Notes under the pieces: model-generated | Databases searched by the model: none | Seen by the model: the letters and a program-made list of their open reading frames with translations, nothing else | What the model was told of the DNA's origin: nothing | Shown here: positions 43,901-63,865 of the stretch, piece by piece | How the letters are laid out: every line of letters starts with the position of its first letter | Numbering within the stretch: the first letter of the stretch is position 1 | Source: Pocillopora verrucosa | Taxonomy: Eukaryota; Cnidaria; Anthozoa; Scleractinia; Pocilloporidae | Reading direction: 5' to 3' | Assembly: GCF_036669915.1 (NCBI RefSeq) | Contig: NC_089318.1 | Span: forward strand, 23,404,725 to 23,468,724 | DNA: 64,000 nt | Translations under genes and position numbers: made by a program

Positions 43901-46230
43901 TAAGTTATTTCAAAAGCTGACCAACAATTTTTCTCAGCTCAGGTAATAGAGCATTTCATACCGATGTTGCAAAGTCTGAGGTTTGAATCCTCACTTGAGT
44001 TTACCACCACTTTTTCCTCTACTCTGCTGTGAGAGCATTTTATGACGATGTTTCATACAATGAGGTTTGAATCCTCACGAAACGTCTACCCAAATGTCTT
44101 CTTCTGCCTACCTGGTAAAGCAGATTGCGAAGCTTTAAGGTCTAAGGTTTGAATCCTTATGGTCATTGACCCAGCTGTTTTGTCTTTTTTTTTGGACTCA
44201 CGTAACAAAGGCAATTAGTTATTGTGGTCCCTCTCAAGTTAAGCTCTATAAGCTTCAGTCGCCATTATTGAGTTCTGGGAGACTAAGTTGTCTCATTCTT
44301 TATTTAATAAGGACCGGCAATGGTTTTTTTAAATACCCTTGACCTTGAATATCAAATATGCCAGGGGAAAAAGAAATTACAATCCCTGCTTGAATAAAGA
44401 CACTGTCCTCTGGTGGTTACAGCCGACACCTGAAATGGGTCTGGACCTCCGGGTTTGAGACCTATGTATCGACTATTCTCGTTTCATCAAAAAACAAAAA
44501 CAAACAAAAAACATAAAAAATGAAACGAGCTTACGCCGAGGTACCAGACGGGCGAGACCGAAGTATGGGCAATCTGCACTGCACCTCTCCTCGGGACGCG
44601 AAATAAACAAGCACTGAGTGGAGTGCACGAAACCCTCCACTCAGCTGGGATCGCCTTCTTTGGGCAGACTGTGTGAGGTTCGAATCCTCACGAGGGACTC
44701 AGATTGTAATATTTGTTTTCTCAGTATCCTATATACTGTACCATTTGATTTCTGTGATCCAACTTGTCCCTTGACAGCTGTAAAGTGTCTTTTTCTTAAG
44801 CTGGAAAAGAATATTGCTTTAAGTAAATGAGTTGTGCTGATAGACTTCCACATAGAATTGAAATCTCCTGAACTCCTTCTATATTCTATATAAATGATAA
44901 CAGGGAAGCTTGGTACCCCCTTTTTTTTTTTTTGGTTATCATTCATCCATTTTACCGTGGTTTCTATGTTCAATATTTTTTTTAACTTTAAATGTTTTGC
45001 TTAAGATGGTTTTTGACTCCGGTCTTCCTTCTTTTCCGGAAGTGCACAATTCATGGTTATCGCTAAAACGTAAAAGCAGTTCTCAGCCAGCGTAAACTCA
45101 ATATTCCAGTTGCCTTTAAAATATTTACTTAAACATGACACGTTTACTCATTTAAATAGCTCAATCATACTTCATGAATTGTTAAAATCTCTGATTGAAT
45201 TCTCACCTGAACAGTTAAGCAGTCCTCAGTAGATATAACACACTGTTGATTTCTCAACTAGATGACTGTAATGAAATCCAACATGAATTGATCTGGCGTT
45301 TGATTTCAGCTGAACAATAACGGTATCTATATCACCTGTTGATCCAACACTCAAGAAGCCTATAAAATACAATGCTTAGTGTGAGATAAGAACAGTAACT
45401 GCACGAGTTTATTATTCTTCAGCAGGTAGAGTATCTGATAGCAAAATCGGTAGATCTGAGGTTTGAGTCCTCATGAGAGTCGATCAGCAACTCTTGTTTC
45501 ACATGTTTAACATGAAAGTTCTTAAAAACTGAGGTCGACCCACAAGTTTCTTTCTGCTCAGCTGGTAGAGCATTTGATACCGATATTGCAAAGTCTGAGG
45601 TTTAAATCCTAACGTCAGCTTACCAATAATTTTGTCTTTCTACTCTGCTGTAAGAGTATTTTGTTACGATGTTTAATACAATGAGGTTTGAATCCTCATG
45701 ATAGTCGACCTACATTTCTTCCTCTGCCAACTGGTGGAGCAGATTGCGAAGCTTTAAGGTCTAAGGTTTCAATCCTTATAGTCATTGGCACAGCTTTTTA
45801 CTTTTTCTGCACAAGTTTCCTATATGTCAACAGATAGAGTATCTAACAGCACAATCGGTAGATCCGAGGTATGAATCCTCAAGAAAGTCGACCAAAAACT
45901 TTTGTTTAACGGGTAAGTTCTTTCAAAAGTCGACCAACAATTTCTCTCAGCTCAGGTAGTAGAGCATTTCATACCGAAGTTGCAAAGTTTGAGGTTTGAA
46001 TCCTCACTTGAGTTTACTACCATTTTTTCTCTCTACTCTGCTGTGAGAGCATTTTATTACGACGTTTCATACAATGAGGTTTGAATCCTCACGAAATGTT
46101 TATCCAAATGTCCTCCTCTGTCCAGCTTGTAGAGCAGATTGCGAAGCCTTAATGTCTAAGGTTTGAATCCTTAAGGTTGTTGACCCAGCTGTTTTATCTT
46201 TTTCTGCTCAACTGATAAAGTGATCCGCGA
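43901..46230 (+). repeat. tRNA-like repeat array, block II, with second higher-order copy
   Basis: T-arm-like words occur at 43978, 44062, 44144, 44675 (GAGGTTCGAATCCTC), 45458, 45597, 45683, 45763, 45866, 45991, 46076 and 46158, twelve units. Order: b-c-d, the 1.2-kb spacer with its own tRNA-like unit, a-b-c-d, then a-b-c-d again and a decayed e. The best D-arm-like words are GCTCAGCTGGTAGAGCATTTG at about 45556 and CAACTGGTGGAGCAG at about 45728. After subtracting the 7831-bp insertion, the spacing from the a unit at 36013 to the one at 45458 is 1614 bp, which matches the first period. Confidence 0.75.
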
Positions 46231-46257
46231 CTTTTCTGAGAGATCATTGATTTTATA

Positions 46258-46430
46258 TAATAATAACAATAATAATAATAATAATTTATAGACTTACAAT
46301 TAAATGTTAAAAATTCAACCCCTACATAGATACCAAAAACTAAAAATAAATAAATAAATAAAATAAAAATTAAAAAAATTAAATTAAAAAATTTTCAAAA
46401 AAATTAAATAAATAAATAAGAATGATCACT
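46258..46430 (+). repeat. AAT microsatellite and A-rich low-complexity tract
   Basis: (AAT/ATA)n at 46258-46285 is followed by AAATAAAT-type repeats (46345-46420). Together they mark the right edge of the repeat island. Confidence 0.8.
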
Positions 46431-49400
46431 AAGAAAATGTAAAAGTATGAACTTAGATAGATTAGAATTTGGACTCACATAACATGGGCAATTAATTATT
46501 ATTTTATATTTTTGGTGTGTGTTAATGATAATGATACACTAAACATTCCTAAGATTACGACGAAGCTCCTTGAGATAAATCATATGAATAAATTTACCAA
46601 GAATTTAAAAGAGAAAAAAGATAGTTTTAAAGGAAAGCTACATAGCTCGTTTTTTAGCACATTAATTTAATGTCAGTTTAGTGTGCTGATCAATGCGAAG
46701 CTTCGAAATCCTTTCTCGGGCAACCCACGGGCATTTGACTGTCGTTTGTGCCTGGGGGTGGGGAATTTGAACCTCGCCTGGCTCGTGTGGGGAATTTGAA
46801 CTTTTCAGTCTTTCGGCGGAATAGAAGTGTTACATTTTTAAATCTGAAATTTTTCAAGTATAAATAGTTCACTTTAGCGAGTGAATGGCTCAGAAAAAGG
46901 TTTACCACAGGTCTAGGTTTTAAAGCTTGGTAAATTAATAGAATGTCACGGTCGCTGATTATGCTTTTTACAAAAAAAATTGACCATCAAATCCGGAACT
47001 TGGGTGGAGCATTTGAACACAAATTTTGCTCCAGAGGGCGGGAATTGAACAGATTAACAATTTGCAAAAGTTCTAATGCCCGGAGTGTTATGCCACTGCC
47101 TTGAGTTATGTTGAAGCTTAGAATTGATCGACGCATAAACGATGCTTTATTTGTTCAGTAAAGTGTAACTAAGATTAATTGCATCAGAATGTTTTATTTT
47201 GTTTATTCTTTGCTTGTATTATAGCGCCAACTGAGAAAGGGTTTTGACGCTTAGCTTTCTCAGTTCATTCGTGATTTCTCGAGAAATGTGTTGTCTGTTT
47301 ACATATTCCATGATTGCTTCTGATAAAGGTACAGTTTTCCATCAGTTTTAATAAAAAAAAGTGGTTTCAAATAAAATCCCCACTCTATACTCAGAGGTAT
47401 CCATATTTCATAGCTTAGGAGGAGAATATCTAGTTAATTTGAAGACAAATTTAGAACAAATAGGTTACTCGCTGGAACGTCAAAACGTAATCATAAAAAA
47501 AATGTGATACATGATTTTCAATGGCAGAGATAAAATTTACACAGTTTCAGAAGGTATGGCTTCAAACAACAACAACTTACTTTGGAGTCTGTTCCGCGGC
47601 ATTCTCCAGGAGCACATGTGAGGTACATTAAGTCCCATTCTCTCTCTTGCTTTTCTTATCTCCCAATAATCCACGATGAAATAAGTAGTACATCAATGTA
47701 AGGAGGGGACCGATCCGCTTCTCGAAGATTTTTCCGAACTATCAGGAAAACGTTAACCTCGGTCGCTCTCTTTTTTTACGAAGAGTGGCTGCCTTTGTGA
47801 TCACGCACAAGTTCAATAGCTCTGTTCCAATTAGAACTGATTGTATCCACCTCTATTAACCTTGAAAAAAATGGAAGAAAGTAACTACTGTGTAAATTAA
47901 GTTAATTTTTATCGAGAGAATGTAAACTGTATTCTCTGGCTTTTATCCATCACACTTGTAGTTATAGATTTTCATGAAACGTGGAAGACATTGGTGATAG
48001 AAAAGATACATGATGTATAGTCATCCATATACATCTGCTCTGTTTCTTAGATAAAGCAGATTTGATTTTGTTTAAAATTAGATTTAGCTAGCGCAATGTT
48101 TCTAATGATATCGAAATCTAGGAAACATTGTTTGAGAAATGATATTAATACGCATTACACGACAAAAATTGAATCGTTTAAAGTTAGTGCAGTAACTTTC
48201 TTCCCGGCCATGTCTTACATTTGTTTCTTAGCTATTCCTTCAGAGTGAAATTTTATCACGCTGCAACTTTCTAATAACCAAAAGCTTCTCTCACCGTGTT
48301 GTTACTTGGAGGTCCCGAGGTCTTTTTGCAGAACTGTTTCACACCAGAGCCTTTCTCTTCTCGAGTCACCCTTTCTTACAAGCGATTCAAACCAGCCCAA
48401 AGTTCTCTGCGGATCCGATGTGTGATCAGTTGGCAGGAATTTTATCATAAACGTTTTGACAAAACTCGTCGAAGTCCCATCTTGGCTGTTATGAACTGCA
48501 CGATGTTTTTTAGCTTTCCCCCACGAGCAATGACATATACAGCCATCAAATGTAATTGTAACATGAAGGATTTCTGGTGAATGCGAACTCTTTTAGTGTC
48601 GTAAAGCTAACACTCACCGTTGACAATTCAAAAATGATCAGATCTGCAGAGCTGCGCATGACAGTAACAAGGTTGTTGGAATTCAAGTAGTTTGCATTCA
48701 AAGGCGCAAAATATTCGCATTCTCTAATGATCGCTCATTATTTCAAATTCTACCTCATCATTTGCATATGAAATAAAATTTTTCTCTCCTTTAGCCTGGG
48801 TGTCACATTTTAGTAAAGAACGCTTCATTTGAATGATGTTGGCCATTTGTGGTCTAGGTTCTCGGAAAGTAAACCATCTAGTGCAAGCAGGGGTAGGGTG
48901 GGGGCAGCAGTAATTCTTAATGAATTACTTTAAGACTCCGTGAGAGTTTACAGAATTTTGGACGCAAAAAAATTATGTCCCCTTTTCTTCAATTTAAAAG
49001 CACTCCAAGGTTGTCAAGTCCATCTACTCAGTAGACTTCGGGAACCCTTCATGGCCCACTCAATTCTGAAACAATCATGCTTCAGTTGAGAGGCTCAAAT
49101 TTACCTTGATTTTAACTTTCACATTTGTAAATGAACCTTAGTCTCTTTGGAAGGAGGGAAGGAAACTCTCTTGTCAAGTGTTGCTACAAGTGGATCATCA
49201 AACATGGAATATTTAAATTTATTATAAAATTGTGACTAGATTCATTTGATATCGATTGGGACCCAGATCCACAGATCTTTGCAATCATTATTGTCTAACC
49301 TTTGTCGCTCAAGAACTGTTAAATTTTCCATGAATTTTCGGCGCGCTTTGGATCAGTAACAAATACAATCATACAGCGACTTTAACTGTCCTTTGAATAA

Positions 49401-49949
49401 ATACCATGATCACTACCCTAAATAAACGGGTTAAAGAATTTCTGCAGCAGTTTTGTTACATAAATCTTAAATCTCTTTGGATATCTTACTCAATTTGTCT
49501 TAAGATATTTGACTTCTCTAAGCCGCGAAAAGAAAAAATAACACTGATAGCAGAAGAGATTACTTTTCTTTTTTAAATGAAGAAAGGAAAGCCTGCCCTC
49601 TTACCACAGATAGTTCAGAAATCGAACAGAAGTTGCGTATAATTTGGCGATGAGAAGAGTTTTAAACCAGACAAATATGTCAACATTGAAATTCATCTTT
49701 TATCAACGCTGAATAGCAAACAAACAGTCTGTAACAAATACCAAATCAGTTATGAACCCTGAAACGCAGGAATGTGACCAGACTTAATTAAAAGAACAAT
49801 AGCGATTCTGTGGCCACAGAGGAAGTAAAAAACGTTTGGGTTAAAAACTAAAACTTATTGGAAATCTAGTTACACTATGTCGTGTGCAATTAATCTTTAC
49901 TTGTAAATTTTTATGGTAAAGTCTGAAAATATAAACTCAAAAGGTTTAT
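46431..49949. other. Long stretch without recognisable genes
   Basis: About 3.5 kb. It contains a local duplication of GTGGGGAATTTGAAC near 46755-46800. A 94-codon frame at 48296-48580 resembles no family known to me and is probably chance. No RNA gene was recognised. Confidence 0.5.
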
Positions 49950-50918
49950 TCATAAGATTTCTTCATCAAAGTCAGTTTCTTTTTCTCTACGACTTGGAGT
50001 TCTGATGTAGCGACAAGTTTTGATCGCTCTAAATGCGTCCTCTAGATTCTGATGGAACGCCTTCCTCCTCTGTTCTTCCAGTAACAAATAGTTAAATGGA
50101 TTTTCGGAGGAGATTGATTCGTCAATAATGAAATCTGTACTGACTGTTATTTCAGCGTGTCTGTGATCTTCATCTTCAACTCCCTCTTTCCCTGTCGGTG
50201 AGAAAATATCCTTGTCCCCTCGCTGATCTTGTTTATTTGACACATTAAACGTTTCTATTTGAAGATTTGGTCGAACTTCTAATTCCTTTTCAATTTCTGA
50301 ATTCATATCTTTAATTTCTAACGCGTTTTTATCCTTGTTCATTAGATTATTCGCTTTCAAGTTTTTCCTCAAAGTAGCTGTTTTTCTGTGTTTGATTTTA
50401 CTGTCTCCCGAGCTTGTTTCAATTGAAGGTAGCTGGACAATCTTCCTCTTTTCTCTTAATCTTCTATCACTTCTAGAACTTTCTAACAGCCGACTAAACT
50501 CGTCTTGAATTGGGAATATAGCTGACGACGATTTACCGGGATATTGGTCGAAGTCTTTCTGATCTTCGTTGAACAACTCGTCTCTATAATCACGTGAAAT
50601 CGCCGTTTTAGGAAGAGAGATTGAAGGAAGATATAGTTTACCGTCACTAATGTCAACATTGCCGTTCAATTCTTGCCTTCTACTTTTTTCGATATCCTGG
50701 CGGCGTTTGTCAATTCGATGCTTTTTCCTTTTCATCCGTCTTTCTTCCTTATTCAACACCCTATTTCGCTCGTGTTTTTCGGAATCAAGTCTCGTTGACA
50801 GCGCTTGGTATCTAGCGTTTTCAGCCATGTTACTCGGAGCAACTTTCTTCTTGTCACGAATTCCTGTTGCGATACGAATTCCCAGTTTTCCTATATCGGG
50901 CAGATGAATACCTGCCAT
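49950..50918 (-). CDS. Single-exon protein of unknown function, CRY-motif family member B
   Basis: The open frame from the ATG at 50918 gives 322 aa. The frame extends upstream only through a GTG, so the ATG is taken as the start. I do not recognise a named family. Residues ~1-20 (MAGIHLPDIGKLGIRIATG) are conserved-looking and amphipathic. Residues ~35-85 are a very basic coiled coil with KEERRMKRKKHR. The middle is charged and low complexity, and the C-terminal LEDAFRAIKTCRYIRT matches SLEDQFKSLGSCRYLRR of the gene at 27547-28374. The stop codon overlaps a polyadenylation signal (TGAATAAA on the minus strand, 49945-49952). Many Lys/Arg clusters could serve as nuclear localisation signals (inference). 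Confidence 0.7.
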   Translation of the reverse strand: MAGIHLPDIGKLGIRIATGIRDKKKVAPSNMAENARYQALSTRLDSEKHERNRVLNKEERRMKRKKHRIDKRRQDIEKSRRQELNGNVDISDGKLYLPSISLPKTAISRDYRDELFNEDQKDFDQYPGKSSSAIFPIQDEFSRLLESSRSDRRLREKRKIVQLPSIETSSGDSKIKHRKTATLRKNLKANNLMNKDKNALEIKDMNSEIEKELEVRPNLQIETFNVSNKQDQRGDKDIFSPTGKEGVEDEDHRHAEITVSTDFIIDESISSENPFNYLLLEEQRRKAFHQNLEDAFRAIKTCRYIRTPSRREKETDFDEEIL

Positions 50919-51772
50919 GATCTGGAATCCTGACCCCACGAGAGGCTTAAATGCGCGTTGTTACACAAAAGGCAAGGTTACCATAGATATACCATAGATA
51001 TGAACTCGTTCCATTTTCACTCATCATGCGGAACAACTGGTTTTCCTCTGGCTAAATCGTAAACTGCTTCACTGATTTGTCAAAAATGCAAATAAGATGC
51101 AATTTACGGTTGAATTGAGCGAGGTAACTTGTGTACATAAAGCGCATAAGGCAAAATAATTTTATCTACTCAGGCATCTCATGAATTCCCTGTATTAGAG
51201 AGTTTTATGACTATCAATGACCTTGATTTAGGTCTTCAGGGTACTAAAGTTACTAGATATGAAACCAGATCAAACGATTATCCTTTTGAAATGCGAAAAA
51301 TTGGATCATGACTAGGTAAACAGCAATAAATGAAAACAATCTAATAGATGTGAGATCAAACAGAAGCTAATTAGGCTTAACTGACCGAAAACACTGAACA
51401 TTTATGAGCGCATTCCACTTAGAGCCATGCATTTGCATTGTAACTTACGGTGTGGCAAAGGTTTCTCGGTCAAGAAAAACTCCCTAGGAAAAGAAAGGAA
51501 AAGACAGGACCCCGCTGTTGGCTATTAATTTAGAGGAGAACTTTCATTCTTAAATCGCTTTCTTTATTCTGTCGTCATTCATCGATCACCTATCTAATAA
51601 GCTAGTAGAATCATGCATGTTACTTGATTAAACAACTTTAACATGATTCAGTAATCCCGCAGTGATTTTGTTATCATTGGCACAAATGCTTTCGATACAT
51701 CACATCCTCAACCCTCTACCCACTCCTCTAGTCGGTAACGCCTGACACATTTTGACGTTTTTGATCCTCAAA
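50919..51772. promoter_or_regulatory. Intergenic region between two divergent genes
   Basis: About 850 bp between the minus-strand CRY-motif gene and the plus-strand phosphatase gene, so both promoters should lie here. No TATA box at a sensible distance was found. The phosphatase start codon is embedded in AAAATGGCGGC, a YY1-like motif common at TATA-less starts. Confidence 0.4.
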
Positions 51773-52525
51773 ATGGCGGCTTACTCTTCGAAGAGAGTGC
51801 AAGGTATTTTGTTCGATTTTGACAACACGCTTGTGCCCACAGTGGAGGCCGACCTGTACGCATTTCACAAAGCAAAGGAAAAGCTTCTTGAATTTTTCGA
51901 CGCTAAAGATGCAGAGAACATCGCTTTGAAGTATCAAACACTCGTCACCAAGACAAACCCGTGGGCACCGGACTCTTTCAAATTTGATCAGCACGCGTGG
52001 CGAGTGAAATTATGGGAAAATGTATTAAATAGTGAGTCTGGCGATAGTGAAAAACCTTCAGCAGTTGAAATGTACGAGGTGTGGAGATCAGCACGGCTTG
52101 AAAAAATGGTGATCGAAAATGAAATTTCATCGCTTATCCAAGAACTGGCAAGAGACTACAAAATTGCAATTGTCACCAATAGTGACTCAGTTATCCAACA
52201 AGAAAAGATCAAAGCATCTGGGGCTGACAGATTGTTCAAAACTATCGTGATAAGTGGTGATCACCCGCATCCAAAACCACATCCAGAGATTTTTAACACT
52301 GCTTGCTCACTGATATCTGTTGATCCACAGAACTGTGTCATGATTGGAGATAGTCTTGCTCATGATATACAAGGGAGTAAAAATGCTGGTTTAATGGCTT
52401 CAGTGTGGATAAAACTTAAAGGATGTAACCGAAGTGAAGAGGATCCGGGGCCAGATTTTACTGTAGATTCTGTTCTTGATTTACCAAGGATATTGGATGA
52501 GTTAAATTCTCCCACTGCAAACTAA
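51773..52525 (+). CDS. NANP: N-acylneuraminate-9-phosphatase-like HAD hydrolase, intronless
   Basis: One open frame of 250 aa from ATG 51773 (context AAAATGGC). Upstream in-frame codons begin only at a TTG, so this ATG is preferred. All four HAD motifs are visible: FDFDNT with D15 (nucleophile) and D17, TNSD at 135-138, K168 in HPHPKPHP, and GDSLAHD with D193 and D198. The cap between motifs I and II is helical. Length and the closing DIQGSKNAGL...VWIK match animal NANP, which removes phosphate from sialic acid 9-phosphate to give free sialic acid in the cytosol. Other HAD phosphatases are the alternative. No introns, unlike the neighbouring poly(A) polymerase gene. Confidence 0.85.
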   Translation: MAAYSSKRVQGILFDFDNTLVPTVEADLYAFHKAKEKLLEFFDAKDAENIALKYQTLVTKTNPWAPDSFKFDQHAWRVKLWENVLNSESGDSEKPSAVEMYEVWRSARLEKMVIENEISSLIQELARDYKIAIVTNSDSVIQQEKIKASGADRLFKTIVISGDHPHPKPHPEIFNTACSLISVDPQNCVMIGDSLAHDIQGSKNAGLMASVWIKLKGCNRSEEDPGPDFTVDSVLDLPRILDELNSPTAN

Positions 52526-53080
52526 ATTGGCAGTAAATGCATATATTTCCTTGTCAAAAAAATTATGATTATTGCTGTTGTAGAGATGTTTTACAGATTG
52601 TTACACCTTTTCAATCTTTTTTTGTTCAAAAGATATAAGACAAAAATGTAAAGACAGTTGATACTCTAAACATTCAGGTCTGTGTTATAAAATTCTTAAA
52701 GTACATTTGTCATTTTTAATGTTTTGATCGTTTTACCAAAAGGCTGTAACAACCCACCCATTCCACTCCACTCTCTGTCTCCATACACCCACATACTATC
52801 CAAAGCCCAATAAGTTTTCCATCCCATTCTCCAGATTTCCATACATCAAGTCTCTGATTTTAAATAAGCCGTGCCAGTCTCTCAATCACTGAAGTCTCAC
52901 TAATAAGCTGGCCAGAGAAAATCAGCACTTGCTCACCCAACATTTCTATTTTTCCCACAAAGCAATTGCCTTGACAAGGTTAAATGGCAATAATCAGTCC
53001 TTCGAATTTCTGCAATGAACACCTAGTGCCCTTAGCATAAAATGACCAACTAGGGATTGATTAAAAACACACCACAATTG

Positions 53081-53113
<33 letters not shown>

Positions 53114-53235
53114 GTTATTATTATCATTATTATTATCATTATTATTGTTATTGTTATTGCTGCATCGAAAGAAACGTTCACAAAATCCATTGCATTTGGC
53201 CTTCGAAACGACAGCGTAGGTCCTCACTAGAACTG
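52526..53235. other. Intergenic stretch with a TTA/TTG microsatellite
   Basis: No gene is seen. An (ATT)n-type microsatellite with ATC and GTT interruptions covers about 53083-53160; the 77-codon minus frame across it encodes poly-Asn and is a shadow. Confidence 0.7.
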
Positions 53236-53433
53236 TAGGTAATTTAGTGTTAACAACTGGGTTGAAAACGTAAATTAGCCACCGTAAAGGGTAAAAAAGC
53301 CTACGTTTCGAGCGTTAGCCCTTCGTCTATCGCTCTGACGAAGGGCTAACGCTCGAAACGTCAGCTTTTTTACCCTTTACGGTGGCTGATTTACGTTTTC
53401 AACCCAGTTGTTAACACTAAATTACCTGCTATA

Positions 53434-53477
<44 letters not shown>

Positions 53478-53502
53478 ATTTATTCTTTCCTCACTAGAAC
53501 TG
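53221..53502. mobile_element. Foldback element of the ACGTTTCGAGCGTTA family with 15-bp target duplication, copy 2
   Basis: The element 53236-53487 is bounded by direct repeats TCCTCACTAGAACTG (53221-53235 and 53488-53502). Inside, arms of about 90 bp (GTAATTTAGTGTTAACAACT...CGAGCGTTAGCCCTTCGTC and its reverse complement) surround a 7-base centre. A 62-bp tail (GACGCAGCACCACAGTTTCTTTAG...) follows the right arm. A 15-bp duplication is long for a DNA-transposon MITE and more typical of target-primed retroposition. Confidence 0.85.
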
Positions 53503-53546
53503 ACCGCGAGGAGACTGATATCTAAAAACTTTCTCGCTCATGCGCC

Positions 53547-53618
53547 GTGGCATGGTTGGCCGTCGGCCATCTTGTTTTCTCGCACGTTTCATCTTTCTTT
53601 ATCATATTTTGCTCGAAA
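53547..53618 (+). promoter_or_regulatory. Upstream segment of the poly(A) polymerase gene with YY1-like site
   Basis: It contains GGCCATCTTGTTTT, a good YY1-type motif, about 130 bp before the start codon. A 72-bp segment including this site is duplicated inside intron 5 (55948-56019) with only four differences. Confidence 0.5.
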
Positions 53619-53701
53619 ACGCGTTCGCGAATCAGTCGAGACAGTTGGAATTCGTACAGAATGCTACTCCAATGAATGGTATGGTTTTATGAAACCTTAA
53701 C

Positions 53702-63771
<10,070 letters not shown>

Positions 63772-63833
63772 GTATGCGCGGCCGCATTTTGACATCTTTG
63801 AGACAGAGTTGTGTCTCGCCAAAGCGAGAGACA

Positions 63834-63865
63834 TTTGATTCGCCAACTTAAGCTGGCGAATCAAA
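63834..63865. repeat. Perfect 12-bp inverted repeat after exon 21 of the poly(A) polymerase gene
   Basis: TTTGATTCGCCA and TGGCGAATCAAA flank an eight-base centre ACTTAAGC. A second near-palindrome, GTCTCGCCAAAGCGAGAGAC, lies just before it. Together they suggest a small dispersed foldback element about 60 bp after the splice donor. Confidence 0.65.

Noticed and set aside
34330..46230. Functional tRNA genes or a CRISPR-like array
   Set aside because: Units have tRNA-like D- and T-arm words but no pairing acceptor stem or clear anticodon loop. The repeats are eukaryotic tandem DNA with no short constant repeat plus unique spacer structure.
48296..48580. 94-codon plus-strand frame in a gene-poor region
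   Set aside because: It starts at a non-ATG codon, has no recognisable motif, no splice context and no homologous copy in the window.
52994..53227. Poly-Asn minus-strand frame
   Set aside because: It is a shadow of the ATT microsatellite.
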